Shown: positions 10,467 through 21,716, numbered from the stretch's first letter. The stretch: DNA of 64,000 bases from Codonopsis lanceolata (GCA_013146195.2 CM028383.1:20483642-20547641); one strand, 5' to 3'. Translations and numbers: made by a program. The notes: a model not told the origin generated them from the sequence alone.

Positions 10467-11289
10467 TGATCACGCCACAAAGATGGGGTGACTATGCTGG
10501 TGATCCACGTAATGATCCTGAGCTGACGTGTCCTTGATCAACGTCCACGTCGGTGTATGTGGGTACTTGATGTACCAAAGTTGATAGGATATCTGGGCTT
10601 TGTGCTTGTTCTTGACCTTCGGTTACATGAAATAAGACTACCGTTAGCGTGCTGGGGGTTTTCCTAGCTACAGCCCTCCGGTGTGAGAGTCAGTAATTAG
10701 GGAGTAAGTGTGCCGGAGCTAGGCGTTCCCTTAAGCTTCCGATGATAGTTTATATTGCTTCTTGTGCTTAATGTAATTGTGTATATTTGATCAAGTGAAC
10801 TTACCTTTCTTGTGAGGGAAGGCTTCCTTTTATAGTAGTGTCCCTTGGGGGATCATGATTGATGTAGGGGCCCTTGGGCATGGGGACCTGTTGTTGGTCA
10901 GCTGGCTGATAGCTTCCTACTGGTTGATAGGTAGCGTGTGATATATTTATTGTGGGCGGTTGATGAGCCACTATGCTAGATCAGCTTGCATGGCTTGCTC
11001 GCGTCCTGTTAAGATGACATCTAGAGGCTATGTACAGGCTACATGTCAGGTCTGTCATATCATAGAAGGTTTGTCTGCCGAGCATGATTACCCCTTGTCT
11101 TGGTGGTCGGGTCAAGTCCTTTGTTCGGAGTGATCCTCGGTCTGTCGAGGACCATGGTCGATCCCTTCATGGTCGCTAGCTATGGCATGGTCGGCTTTCC
11201 TTATGTCTGTTGTATGGTGAGCCCCACCCATGTCCAACTGGAAGCCACGTGGTCGCTCCACATGGGTGGACCCAGGTTGGGTCCCTTCA
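10467..11289 (-). repeat. 5' LTR of the Tat element
   Basis: 823 bp, starting TGAAGGGACC on the minus strand (11289) and ending TGATCA (10467), so it has TG...CA ends. The last 55 bases on the plus strand match positions 1-55. A minus-strand TATAAAAG at 10827-10834 is a good core promoter candidate, about 455 bp into the LTR. Confidence 0.85.
10827..10834 (-). promoter_or_regulatory. TATA box in the Tat LTR
   Basis: TATAAAAG on the minus strand inside the 5' LTR, followed by GAAGCCTTCCC. It would drive gag-pol transcription toward lower coordinates. Call by motif and position only. Confidence 0.5.
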
Positions 11290-11347
11290 GGGTTCCTATA
11301 TGGTTACGCTAAAACAGTCACTTACAAGCTAATCTAAGAACTTGTTA

Positions 11348-11768
11348 GTGCTCGTTTGTTGCAGCTTATTTGAAGTGATTTTTGGCTTTTGGCTTTTGAA
11401 AAGTCATATTTAAAGTGTTTGTTTTAGCTTATAAGCCAAAAGCCAATAAGTAAGGTACAACACCCTTTATGCATTGAAAAGCCAAAAGCCAAAATTTTAA
11501 GCTTTTTTGGTTTTTTTTTTTTTTTAACATGAAGACAACTATTCATTAATAAATATTTGATTGTCTTCATTTTATCCTTTTATGAAATATACATAAAAAT
11601 ATGAATACTCATTTTCAAGTTTTTTTTTTAACAAATAATTATAACGACTCATAAACAAATTTTTCAACAAGCGGTAACAAACATCTATCATCTGCAATCA
11701 CTAAAAGTCATTCATTACCAAACTCTATCACCATAAGTCATAAGCCATCAGCCACAACAAATGAGCCT
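11348..11768. mobile_element. Tourist-like (PIF/Harbinger) MITE
   Basis: 421 bp with imperfect 18-bp terminal inverted repeats: GTGCTCGTTTGTTGCAGC at the left, AGGCTCATTTGTTGTGGC at the right read inward. The trinucleotide TTA flanks both ends (11345-11347 and 11769-11771), the target duplication of this superfamily. The interior is AT-rich, with repeated GCCAAAAGCC near both ends and no coding capacity. Confidence 0.75.
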
Positions 11769-12017
11769 TTAATGATGCACCTAATATTTATATGTTCATT
11801 TTCATAATTACAAAGAAATCAAGGTCTTCCAAGTACCTTGAACCAAAATGTCCCAATGTTTGAGATGATGACAAAATGGGCAAGACAATGAACCCTTGGA
11901 ATTGGAGGCGAGGAAATTGTCAAATATGACCATTTGACCCGATGAATAAATATATTTAACCTTTGACCATTTAGAGAATCAGAAAAAATTAAATCGACTA
12001 AAAGGCCCCTTCGATAC

Positions 12018-12101
12018 GTAATAGGTTTATCATTGAACCAATTAGTTTATTAATCGACCAATTGGTTTATCAATCGACCAACTGGTTTATTAGTTGACCA
12101 C
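12018..12101. repeat. 20-bp tandem repeat upstream of AN, about 4 copies
   Basis: Units of about 20 bp (ACCAATTGGTTTATCAATCG and variants) repeat at 12037, 12057 and 12077, with a more diverged unit before them. The unit carries the palindrome CCAATTGG. It lies about 440-520 bp upstream of the AN start codon. Confidence 0.85.
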
Positions 12102-12537
12102 TGATTTCAAATGCTAAGCCTTGCAATTTTAATTTTAAATGGAGAAATAATGATAAATTTTAAATTTAAAAAAAGATAAATAAAGAGTATTGTAAACATT
12201 TCATTGATAAAATAGTCATAAAAATGTAGTACGGAGTATATTTTTTGAAGTTAAGTTATACATATGACCAAGCCATAAATGTTCAAAATTCAAAAGACAT
12301 TTTGTCAAAACTCAAAAGTCAAAATGAGCTTTTGGGACATGAATGGAGTATACCAAATTCACAAGGACATAAGGTGGGAAAGGGGAAAAAAATAGAGAGA
12401 GGAGGTTGTAGACACACTACTGCGCACCGGAAAATACAGAGAGAAACGACTCATCAACTACACTGAAAAATGATTTCACTGTAAGAAAGTTTTTTAGAGA
12501 GAGGAGAGAGAACAGAGACACCAGATCTCCTGCAACA
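12102..12537 (+). promoter_or_regulatory. Upstream region and GA-rich 5' leader of AN
   Basis: AT-rich sequence followed from about 12390 by GA-rich tracts (AGAGAGAGGAGAGAG near 12495) directly before the ATG at 12538, typical of a plant 5' UTR. No clear TATA box was found. The stretch 11772-12017 upstream holds nothing recognisable. Confidence 0.45.
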
Positions 12538-15500
12538 ATGCCAAATCGTAACAGCCCTGCACCTCCTCCTCTCCCCCTAGTAGTAACTCTCAACTGCATC
12601 GAGGACACGAACCTGGAGCAAGAATGCTTGGCCGGCGTCGCCTCCGTTGAACACGTTCCTCTCAGCCGTCTCGCTGAGGCTCGGATCGAGTCCGCCGCCG
12701 CAGTTCTTCTCCACTCCCTCGCCTTCCTCCCACGCGCCGCCCAACGCCGGCTCCGTCCTTGGCAGCTCGTCCTCTGCCTTGGCTCCTCTGACCGCTCCGT
12801 CGATTCCGCACTCGCTGCCGACCTCGGCCTCCGCCGCCTCGTTCACGTCGATGTATCGCGTGCTGAGGAGGTTGCTGACACCGTCATGGCGTTGTTCCTC
12901 GGGCTTCTGCGGCGTACGCACCTCCTATCTCGACACGCTTTATCCGCTTCTGGCTGGCTCGGCTCGGTCCAGCCGCTTTGCCGCGGAATGCGCCGATGTC
13001 GCGGCTTGGTTTTGGGGATCATTGGCCGATCTGCTTCTGCCAAGTCTTTGGCTACTCGGAGCTTGGCTTTTAAGATGAGTGTACTCTATTTTGATGTTCA
13101 CGAGGTACAGCTTCATCATCATTTTGGACAAATTTGCTAAAATTTGATCTGTCGTCTCTCAATACTATGCACATTGATATTGTTATGCACGATAAAATGC
13201 GTTACAATGGCAATTGGATTGTTGCTATTGGTTGTACTTAGCTAAATGTCAGATTCTAAGATTTCTTACTGCATTTTTCGTGACTTGTTCATGTTGTTAT
13301 CGATTGCTGTTGTTTTGAAGTTGAATTGTTGTTGCCAGTTATTTATGAGAAGTTTGTTTCATTTTCCTAATTTATTAGATTGAAGTAAACATTAGCTGGT
13401 CATCCAATAGTGGGTCTTTTACAGAAAGTATACTGTCAATTGGCATTGTCTTTGTTTCCCCTAATACTTCCCAGGTAATACAACTTGGCAACACCAAAAT
13501 GGTACTTCATATATGGAGGAGATAAAATAATGCGAGGAATATTAAAAATAAAATAAAAAACAAAAGCAAAGTAGTGGTTATTTAGCGATTTACATTATTA
13601 TGCCGCGAGAAACTGTAACACTTACTAAGTGGCTGATGAACAGCTAAGAAATGCTTGAATATGAAGGGTTCTGCTTATGTTGTAATTTGGTACAATGCAG
13701 TGATTTCCAGCTTCTCCTTGCATTGGGGGTAATGGGAAATAAGCTTACCGTCAAATAATCTCATATTATTTTGTAGAGTACCAAGAAAATTACAAAAGAA
13801 AAACTACAATTTGAATCATCTAAAGGTAAAGGAAGATGTGCCTGCAGCGGGAGGGAAGGGTTTTTCATACAGCGATCGGCCACTTAATTTGATATACACC
13901 CTAAGGGATGGGAGAGATGGCAAGGGTACTCTGGTGGTCCTTGGTTCCAATCCCCATATCAAGGGGCCACACTTACCTAAACAAAAATAAACAAATTAGA
14001 TCTACGAGTGTCACATCTGAATTGATTAGAGCACCTTGTGCCTCCTTGATGGAACTTTCCTAGGTCCTGCTCTACTTTCTTCTTCTTATGTTGTGTTATG
14101 ATAGAAACATATGGGACGGAAAAAAGAGAAGAAGAAATATAAGGGATGTTGGCTAAACGATTATTGTACATCAATACAGATACAATGATTGCTATAAAGT
14201 TAATGTCAAGGTGAATGTTGCAATTATATTTTCTTATTTTAAGTGATAGAAGTTGTTCCATTGGAAGAAAAAATATTGGTTGGTTATTAATGATGCAGGG
14301 AATAAGAAACAGTTTTAATATAGTTAGCCAGGTTAATTTAACTCTAGGTTAGTTTTTTCTCCCTTCAGTCTATAGCAACTAAGATCAAAGCATGCAATCT
14401 ACTACCAATCCTATTTCGTAGTCTAGTTTGATAGTACGAAGTCCAAAAAAACTGAGATCCCTGAAGAAGCAATACGTGAATATGAATCCAATACGAGGGG
14501 TTAAGTGTTCCATTGCTTGTCTAAAGAAGATGATATCCATATTAAGACAATGGGCAACAAATGTGCCAGTTTAGCAGAAGCAGTATGGTGGTTCTACCAA
14601 ATGGAGCTTGCAGCCTATTATAGTTTTTGAAATGAAGATGATGTTTACCTCATTCAGAATGAATGAGATAAAGAAAGAGATAATAATGCCACTAATTGGT
14701 TTGGGGAAGTAGATGGATGCCCTTTTTCAGGAATTGAAAAACAAATTCTCAGATAACATGTGAAAAGGATAAATAGCAGCGAAGTAAACCAGTGATTGTC
14801 ATAATTTACTTAAGGGTCATGCGACTAGAATGGTTTTGTATTGGGAATGATCATAAATACATCGGGGACTATCCCCAATGAATTGAAGGATGTTTTCAAT
14901 GCAAAATCTTTTTAATACTTTATTCTTAACAAGTGACCATGTAGCATTTTTCTTTGTTTATTTAGGAATTGCATACATTGTTATTGCTTGCATGCATGAT
15001 GCACAAAGTGGAGAACAGACTTGGTTTCTTTTTAGAGTTCTAAAGCCATGACTATTATAACAAGTTATACATTTAATACATTTAATTTTTTTATTTGTAG
15101 GGAACAGGAAAAAGAATAAGTAGATCCTCAATTACATTCCCCCCTGCAGCAAGGAGGATGGACACTCTTAATGACTTACTTGCTGCTAGCGACCTTATCT
15201 CACTCCATTGTGCCCTCACAAATGATACAGTTCAGATTATTAATGCTGATTGCTTGCAGCATGTAAAGCCTGGTACTGTTTATTTCTTATAATGTGTTCT
15301 TCAAGATATTTCTCGTGAAAGAGGCATTAGGCTTCCTATCATATGCACTAATAAGAAGCAATGGTTCTTTCATGCAGGGGCATTTCTTGTAAATACAGGT
15401 AGCAGCCAGTTATTAGATGATTGTGCTGTAAAGCAGCTTTTGATTGATGGCACCCTTGCTGGATGTGCTCTGGATGGTGCTGAAGGGCCACAATGGATGG

Positions 15501-18500
15501 AAGCATGGGTATGATGAATAGTCTTAGGGTATTAATAATGATTGGAAATGTGTGTTGACTGTGTTATTTCCTACTAGGTTGAAAATAGTTGGTACCATTG
15601 ATTTCTAGGCAGCTGCAGAGTTGCAGTTGATATGTTTGGGGTGGGGACGTATACTGTGGCATATTTCATGTTATACTAATTGAAATGGGATTGAACTGAT
15701 AGTGATCTGTCCTTAAAATCTCAAAAAATCTGGTATTGTTGGTTTCTAGGCGGAGGCAGCTGACATATGTTTGGTACTAGACTGCGGTCATTTGTTGTTC
15801 CCTTATATTTCACATGTTTGTTGGTGGGTGGGTTATTACTCTTGTCAGATTTCATTTAAACTTGGTAAAGTGGTTGTAACATAAGGTAATCCTTCATCCG
15901 ATAATATGATGTATTTTGGGCCCCCACCAAAAATAAATAAATTCAAAAAGACATTTTCCAGTGTCTAATTCAATGGTTTGAATTGATTATTTTTGTCAAG
16001 CAGAGTACAGACATGGTAGCTTCTTTATGTATTGGATCAGGAATCAAGTAGATGAAGAAGAAGAAAAGAGTTAGCTTTCATATGTACTGTGCGGATGTTG
16101 ATGGAAAACGCAGATAACTAAACATGCTACAGTAGGGTGGGATTCCTTTTATAAATGTTGCTTGGAATCGAGGAATTTATTGGGTGTATTTGGCTTCGTG
16201 ATTTAGTGGCTTGGTTTTGGGGTTTTGGTGTTGTTCTTTCTTTCCCCCTAATGGTTGGAGAGAGACGGGTCCCATTGTGAGCTTGAACTTCACAGCTAAG
16301 TGTCAAACTATTTGAAGAGAGGCAAAATACGAATACATCAAGTTTGAAGTTTGCTCAGTGAGCTTAATCAGTCAAGAAAAGAAAGAAGATTAACGTCCAG
16401 TTTTTTTATCCATGACTAGGTCCCCATGAAACATGATATTCAAGAAAAAAATACTTTCTATATGAAGGTGAGAAATTTAATGAGATTCTTTGAAATCATT
16501 TATCAAAAAAAAAGAGAGAAAAAAGAGATTCTTTGAAATCCTAATATTTATTTAAAGGTCAAGGGAGTCAAAGTTTATGGGATGTAGGAGAACCTCATTC
16601 CTCCCTAAAGCACCGGGGAGCTTTTAGGAGTAAAAATGAATATACTGTACATATTTTTTGGTGGAGTTGCATAGTGTTTATTTTTCAAGCCATGTCTCAT
16701 CTATTGCTGCCATGGTTATCTAAACTTATGTGCAGAATTAGTTGTAAACTTTAATGAGTTCAAGTTTGTTAAGATGTTATACATGTAAGTACCATTGACG
16801 CATACATATTGCATGGGAATCTAGATTAGTTTCAGGCTGATACTGATTCCTCATGTAATTGACTTTACTTAAGGTAAGGGAGATGCCCAATGTGTTGATA
16901 TTACCCCGGAGTGCAGATTATAGTGAAGAAGTGTGGATGGAGATACGGGAAAAGGCGGTCTCTATATTGCAAACTTTTTTCTTGGATGACATAATTCCTA
17001 CAAGTGCTGTCTCAGACAAAGAAGAAGAGGAAAGTGAAACAGGCTATGAGAATGATCAAGGTGATAAGCAAGATGATGATAGTGCCTTGCTGGGTTCTGT
17101 CAGTGGCCGGTTGACTGATGATATCCATGTATCTCCAGAGAGCTCCCACAAGAAAGATACCAATCAATCAAAGGACTCTCCTAGCCAGCCTCAAGGATCA
17201 GTATTGTCTCAAAATACTTCGACAAGATCTGAAGTAAAGCGCAGCAGATCAGGTAAGAAGGCAAAAAAGAGGCATGGTCGCCAGAAATCCATGCACAAGT
17301 CAGGCGATTCCTCTACCTTAGAAAAAGAGAGTACCTCACATAGAGAAGATGATACTGCAATGAGTGGCACAGACCAAGTATTGAGTTCTAGTTCACGTTT
17401 TGCTTCCCCCGAGGATTCTAGAAGTAGAAAAACACCAATTGAGTCAATACAAGAATCTTCCTCTGAGCAGCTTAAATCGAGCATAAGTAGAAAGCCTGGG
17501 GAGTTCCTAAAGGATGGCTGTGTTATTGCTTTGCATGCAAGAGATTGTACGGCACTTCATGTCTCGAGGCAGAGAGTTCAAGGTGGTGGTTGGTTCCTAG
17601 ACACAATTCTGAATGTAACAAAAAGAGATCCAGCAGCACAGTTTCTAGTCGTTTTCAGAAACAAGGTTTGTGGGCTTGTTCGATTTCTCAGGGAAGTGCC
17701 TTCCTTTTTCTTTTTTGCTAGCTGATATGTTACACTATTGCAATTTCTGCAGGACACAATTGGTTTGAGATCTTTTACTGCTGGTGGGAAGTTATTGCAA
17801 GTATGTTGTTAATGCTTAAGTTCGTGTTTTTTATTTTGATAACTTCTTCATTGTTATCTATTGTTATCTCACGTGATATGGAAGTCTTTTTGTTTGTTCT
17901 TTGTTTTGCTTCTCTATTTTTTTCCTTTTTCTCGACGTATTCAATGCCGTTTTCTAAACAATTTTAGGTACAACTAAGAGGAAGGAATAAATGTGTTGTT
18001 CTGTTCATATCGTCCCAAGGAAGATCCTTGTTCAACTTGTTTTTGTATTTAACAAACATCTTTGCCTAGCAAGCTGCATATCTGTTGAACTCATTTAAAT
18101 ATGTCAAGGATGTATGTAAACCTTACTTATCAAAAAAAAAAAAAAAGGATGTATGTAAACCTTTTCTACTATCTTTCTCGCTCCATTATTTTTCTCGCCA
18201 CTCCTACATGTACAGTTTCTCACTTTTCTATCTTTCATCCTTGTCCCACGTGTCAGTTTAGTAGAATGATTTCAGTGTACAAATCCAACTTGGGATGAAT
18301 TGAGATTCTCACTTGATAGAATAGATGGTTTATGCATATTTGAACCATGGAAGTTACTGATACTGAAGTTTCAGGCCTTTTAAGTATTTGCTTTGCATTT
18401 CAACAATGCAGATAAACAGAAGAATGGAATTTGTATTTGCTAGCCACAGCTTTGATGTTTGGGAGAGCTGGACGTTTGAAGGTTCGTTGGAGGAATGCAG

Positions 18501-18525
18501 GCTGGTTAATTGCAGAAATCCATCG
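12538..18525 (+). CDS. AN: ANGUSTIFOLIA, plant CtBP-like protein (last exon not found)
   Basis: Six exons join in frame: 12538-13104, 15101-15272, 15378-15508, 16874-17665, 17753-17800 and 18412-18525, all with GT-AG introns, giving 608 codons. Exon 1 has the family's N-terminus (VVTLNCIED, VPLSRLAEARIESAAAVLLHSL) and the Rossmann-like LVLGIIGRSASAKSLA. Exons 2-3 carry FPPAARRMDTLNDLLAASDL and NTGSSQLLDD. Exon 4 holds the plant-specific acidic/Ser-rich tail with a basic, NLS-like cluster (KRSRSGKKAKKRHGRQK, about residue 412). Exon 6 encodes WESWTFEGSLEECRLVNCR. AN relatives are 2-hydroxyacid-dehydrogenase-fold proteins that act in microtubule organisation, cell shape and leaf width. About 23 C-terminal residues, usually on a further small exon, are missing. 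Introns 3 and 5 hold tiny LINE-tail insertions. Confidence 0.93.
16482..16540 (+). mobile_element. Micro LINE-tail insertion in AN intron 3
   Basis: Two perfect copies of a 16-bp sequence (GAGATTCTTTGAAATC, 16482-16497 and 16525-16540) flank a 27-nt insert made of ATTTATC plus an A-rich tail. This is the structure of a 5'-truncated LINE insertion with target duplication. TTATC before the A-run matches the 3' end of the LINE near 20526. Confidence 0.75.
18106..18162 (+). mobile_element. Micro LINE-tail insertion in AN intron 5
   Basis: A perfect 19-bp duplication (AAGGATGTATGTAAACCTT, 18106-18124 and 18144-18162) flanks a 19-nt insert consisting of ACTTATC and an A-run. The insert equals the terminal bases of the LINE at 20526-24469 (ACTTATC then poly-A on its minus strand). 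Confidence 0.8.
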
Positions 18526-18845
18526 GTAAGTTCTTTTCTTTGATCCATCAGAATTGCATGCTGTGAATGTTTTAGCTCCTTTTCTATACTATTGATGCAA
18601 GTAAGAAGTAAATATTATTAAGTTTTTCATGTGCGGATGGAAGAGCACATGTAGGTTCTCATAAGTGTGATGAAACATAGGATGTGCATATAATCATGCA
18701 GGCTGTCGTTAAGTGTGATGATACGTAGAACATGCATGGTATCATGATATCATGTTCATTATTTGCATTTGTTCCATGGTGGTTCAACTATTCTAAGTAG
18801 GATCATGAAAAAACATACACCCTCCTCCCCCCAACACCACACACA
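18526..18845 (+). other. Sequence after the last recognised AN exon
   Basis: Begins with a GTAAGT splice donor, so it should be intron. The expected final AN exon is not visible. A CAG acceptor-like site near 18703 opens a short in-frame tail (AVVKCDDT, then TAG), discussed under findings. The rest is AT-rich, with a short C/A-rich tract near 18822-18846. Confidence 0.5.
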
Positions 18846-19108
18846 CAAGAAAGTAGGGTGGTAAATGGTTTGGTTTGAGCAAAAGCACAAGCTTAATCGC
18901 AGTTGATTGGTTTGTAAAATTTGAAACAAACCAAACCTTTTAAAGTTTGGAACCGAACCACAGTTTGGTTTCCCAGATCAATCTAGCGGTTTAGTTGAAT
19001 GTTTCCACTTCAGTTTGGCGGTTCAATTGGATTGAAGACTAGCTATCAAAAAGTAGGAAAAATGGAAAAATAATAATAAACAAATTCTAAACTAAATATC
19101 ATACAAGC

Positions 19109-19887
19109 TATAGTTGTCAAAGGCGCTCTCCTGAGAGAGTTGATGAGCCAGAAGCAATGAAAAGCAGTCGCCTTCTCTCGCCTCATAGGGAGGCGAGAGG
19201 CAGTAAAAAGTCAATAAAGTCGTTCACTTTAATTTATTTATTTTAAGGACCAAACGACATCATATAGTCTTACTACTGTCTTAGAATTAATATAGAATAT
19301 TAGAATAAAACCCAAAAGGCTTAAAATCTGAAATCAGACCATGGCAACAGAGACGACCCTTCAAATGCGATACGAGCCCTAAAAATTTCGAATTCATCGT
19401 GCAACTTCAAAGTTAGGGTTTCGACTTCCGTTTGCAACTTCAAGGGCTTGGGTTTCGACTTCAAGGCTTCTTTACACAATTGATTCCAAGTAGGCTCTCA
19501 ATCTTTTCACTCTCCGACTTCAAAAAGTTCAACTTCAGCACTCTTTTTTTTTAATTAAATACTCTGTTCGAGTATTCGACTTTCACTCTACTTTGACTTT
19601 GTTCTATACTTCTATTTTACTTTCATGATTTAACTCAGTTCTATTTTTTTATAATTTTTTAAAACAAATTTATTCTTTTCTATATTCTATTTACTTTTAT
19701 TACTTAACTCTGTAATCTGTAACTTTTTTTAGTTTCATGTATTATGCTCACTTATAACATCTTTTGTTGAGATTTGTTAAGTTATATATATATTTTATTT
19801 ATTTTTCCTTAATATTGTTTTTGTGAGCGCCTTGCCTCTCGCCTAAAAAATGGACCTCTCGTTCACCTCTCGCCTTTGACAACTATG
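19109..19887. mobile_element. Second hAT-type non-autonomous element, nested
   Basis: The perfect 8-bp duplication ATACAAGC (19101-19108 and 19888-19895) flanks ends TATAGTTGTCAAAGGCG and, inward from the right, CATAGTTGTCAAAGGCG. Subterminal GGCGAGAGG repeats occur on both sides. The interior (about 19330-19500) has TAGGGTTTCGACTTC-type sequence that looks like plant leader DNA, but no ORF. 779 bp long. Confidence 0.85.
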
Positions 19888-19924
19888 ATACAAGCGTAAC
19901 AAACCTCAAGGACCGAAGGCACTA

Positions 19925-20200
19925 GACTTTTTTATTTATTTATATAATGGTAATTGTATAGATAGCAAAGCGTCAAAACAGGTGACACATCCTTTATAAA
20001 CAAGAAGTATATTCTACTAAAAGTCCAACTAAGATATAGGAAAGTTATGCACAAAATCTACAAAAGAGGATGACGAAGGGATATCTGAATGCTTAGCCCC
20101 TGCACACCGCACAAACAGGAGATGGAGCAAAACACTCTTCAAATCTGAAATGGATCCTTCCTCATTGTCAAAACCCAACAAACTAAATAAAATCCAAACA
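19925..20200 (-). mobile_element. Diverged 5'-truncated LINE 3' end
   Basis: Similar to the 3' region of the LINE at 20526-20700: shared order of a T-rich start, GTCAAAACAGGTGACACATCCTTTATA against the equivalent GGTGATGCGTCCTTTGTA, AGAAGTATA, and ATCTACAAAAGA. It is older and more diverged than that copy. No target duplication was resolved. Confidence 0.55.
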
Positions 20201-20402
20201 AATCAATATAAAACTAGACCCTTAATTGTAAGGTAGTGTGTCTTCTCACATTCAGTTTGGCAAAAATTCAAGCCAAAGTGAACCACATAATTCACGAAAC
20301 CAAACCGAACCACCCAATTTGGTTTGATTTGGTTCAGAACCGAGGTTTGGATTGACACACCTACAAGAAAGAACAAATTAAAGAAAGACTTATATGCTAC
20401 CA

Positions 20403-20525
20403 ACTGGACGTTATACTCTGTGTCCCAGAAAATAGTCCCACTTTCTATTTCTGGCTGTCCATGAAAAATAATATCATTTTTGAATTTTAACTCAAACTTC
20501 AAATTTTTTTCTAAAGAAAACTCAT
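20403..20525. mobile_element. Stowaway-like MITE fragment interrupted by the LINE
   Basis: After TA at 20413-20414 comes CTCTGTGTCCCAGAAAATAGTCCC, which resembles a Stowaway terminal repeat. The poly-T end of the LINE starts at about 20526, so only one end of the MITE is here. The other end was not located across the assembly gap. Confidence 0.45.
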
Positions 20526-20617
20526 TTTTTTTTTTTTGATAAGTAATAAATAACATATATCAAGCATCAAAAGAGGTGATGCGTCCTTTGTACACTAGAA
20601 GTATACCAACCCAAAGA

Positions 20618-21716
20618 TTAACCAATATCTATGCTATTTACATGATCTACAAAAGATATGTTGGATCTAGGAAAAGAGTGATCAGCCTCGAAGCACCAAA
20701 AATGAAGAGTACGAATCAACAAATTCTTCAACTCCGGATGACATTTCCACGTTGTCGAATGCCCGTGATTTCTTTCCTTCCATAGAATCCAACACACACC
20801 CAAAAGAGCTGTCCTCCATATACTACTACTCCTCTTCGAATGACCCCTATTCCGGCCTCGACATGGTCAATGATCGAACTTGGCATGACCCAAGACATGT
20901 TGAACATACCCCCAAAGACGGTTCCAAATCTCGATGCCACTTGGCGATGAAGAAGCAAATGATTTACACTTTCGCATCCACCTTGCACATATAACATCTA
21001 TTAACAAAAACCATTTACGTTTCCGCAAATTATCCCGGTTAGGATAGCTTCATGAGTCGCCTTCCCACATAAAAAGCCACTCTCTTAGGGGCGTTGGATC
21101 TCCAAAGCGCTCTCCACGGAAAAGAAGCTCTACCACGCTTGAGAAGCTTGGAATAATCTGAGCTAAGCGAAAAGAGAGCCCCCCGAGCCTTTCCAAACCA
21201 CCTTGTCCGTCGACACATGCTGCCTTACGTTCTGAAGCATCCTTAAAAATTACTGTGATTCTAACTCCCAATCATGAAAATTCCTTACGAGCGTGGGATT
21301 CCAAATGGGCTTGCCCTCCACCACAGAGATAGAATAGAGCTAACTCTACAATCCTTATCCGTGGAAAGCTCAAATAAGTTCTCAAACACTTCCCTCAAGC
21401 AAATGTCCCCACACCATCTGTCTTTCCAAAACCTCACCGAGGCCCCATTACCAATCTCAAAAGCAATGAATCTTTCAAAAGAATTCCACCCTTTCCTTAT
21501 ACCACGCCAGACTCCCACCCCATAAGACGAATTGACCTCGTTCGGAAACCAACAATGACCCCCTTCCCCATACTTGCAAACCACCACTTGCCTCCACAAA
21601 GCCTCCTTATCTGTGAGATATCGCCACAGCCATTTTCCCAACAAAGCCTCGTTAAATAATTTCAATTTTCTAATGTTCGGACCCCCTCCCGAACCCTCGA
21701 ACACACCTTTTCCCAA
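20618..21716 (-). pseudogene. LINE ORF2 C-terminal region with zf-RVT-like domain
   Basis: Continuation of ORF2 after a frameshift: KLKLFNEALLGKWLWRYLT and NGASVRFWKDRWCGD (21285-21716), then broken pieces with SVNHLLLHRQVASRFGTVFG (20728-20997) and CWILWKERN (20618-20803). These are the zinc-binding region and C-terminus usual in plant L1 elements. Stops and shifts between pieces make it non-functional. Confidence 0.8.

Larger units (their letters stand above)
1..11289 (-). mobile_element. Ty3/gypsy LTR retrotransposon, Tat lineage, degenerate, cut by window edge
   Basis: The element reads on the minus strand: 5' LTR at 10467-11289, primer site near 10464, gag, protease, RT, RNase H, a second RNase H and integrase down to 4457, then a tandem array, an antisense gene and the first 55 bp of the 3' LTR. 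Domain order and a second, archaeal-type RNase H place it in the Tat group of Ty3/gypsy elements. The 55 bases at 1-55 match 11235-11289 with three differences, all transitions. Coding regions carry many stops and frameshifts, so this copy is non-autonomous. The far LTR and the left target duplication are outside the window. Confidence 0.9.
18854..20363. mobile_element. hAT-type non-autonomous element, carrying nested insertions
   Basis: The perfect 8-bp duplication CAAGAAAG (18846-18853 and 20364-20371) flanks ends TAGGGTGGTAAATGG and, read inward from the right, TAGGTGTGTCAATCC. An 8-bp duplication and TAGG ends fit hAT elements. The subterminal sequence is rich in GGTTTGG/CCAAACC. Another hAT element (19109-19887) and a LINE tail fragment (about 19925-20200) lie inside. 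Without them the element would be about 450 bp. No transposase ORF. Confidence 0.75.

Noticed and set aside
12577..12921. 114-codon minus-strand ORF over AN exon 1
   Set aside because: GC-rich shadow of the AN coding frame. The AN protein match is decisive.
12647..13078. 143-codon plus-strand ORF in another frame of AN exon 1
   Set aside because: Ser/Pro-rich out-of-frame reading. The main frame matches the AN family.
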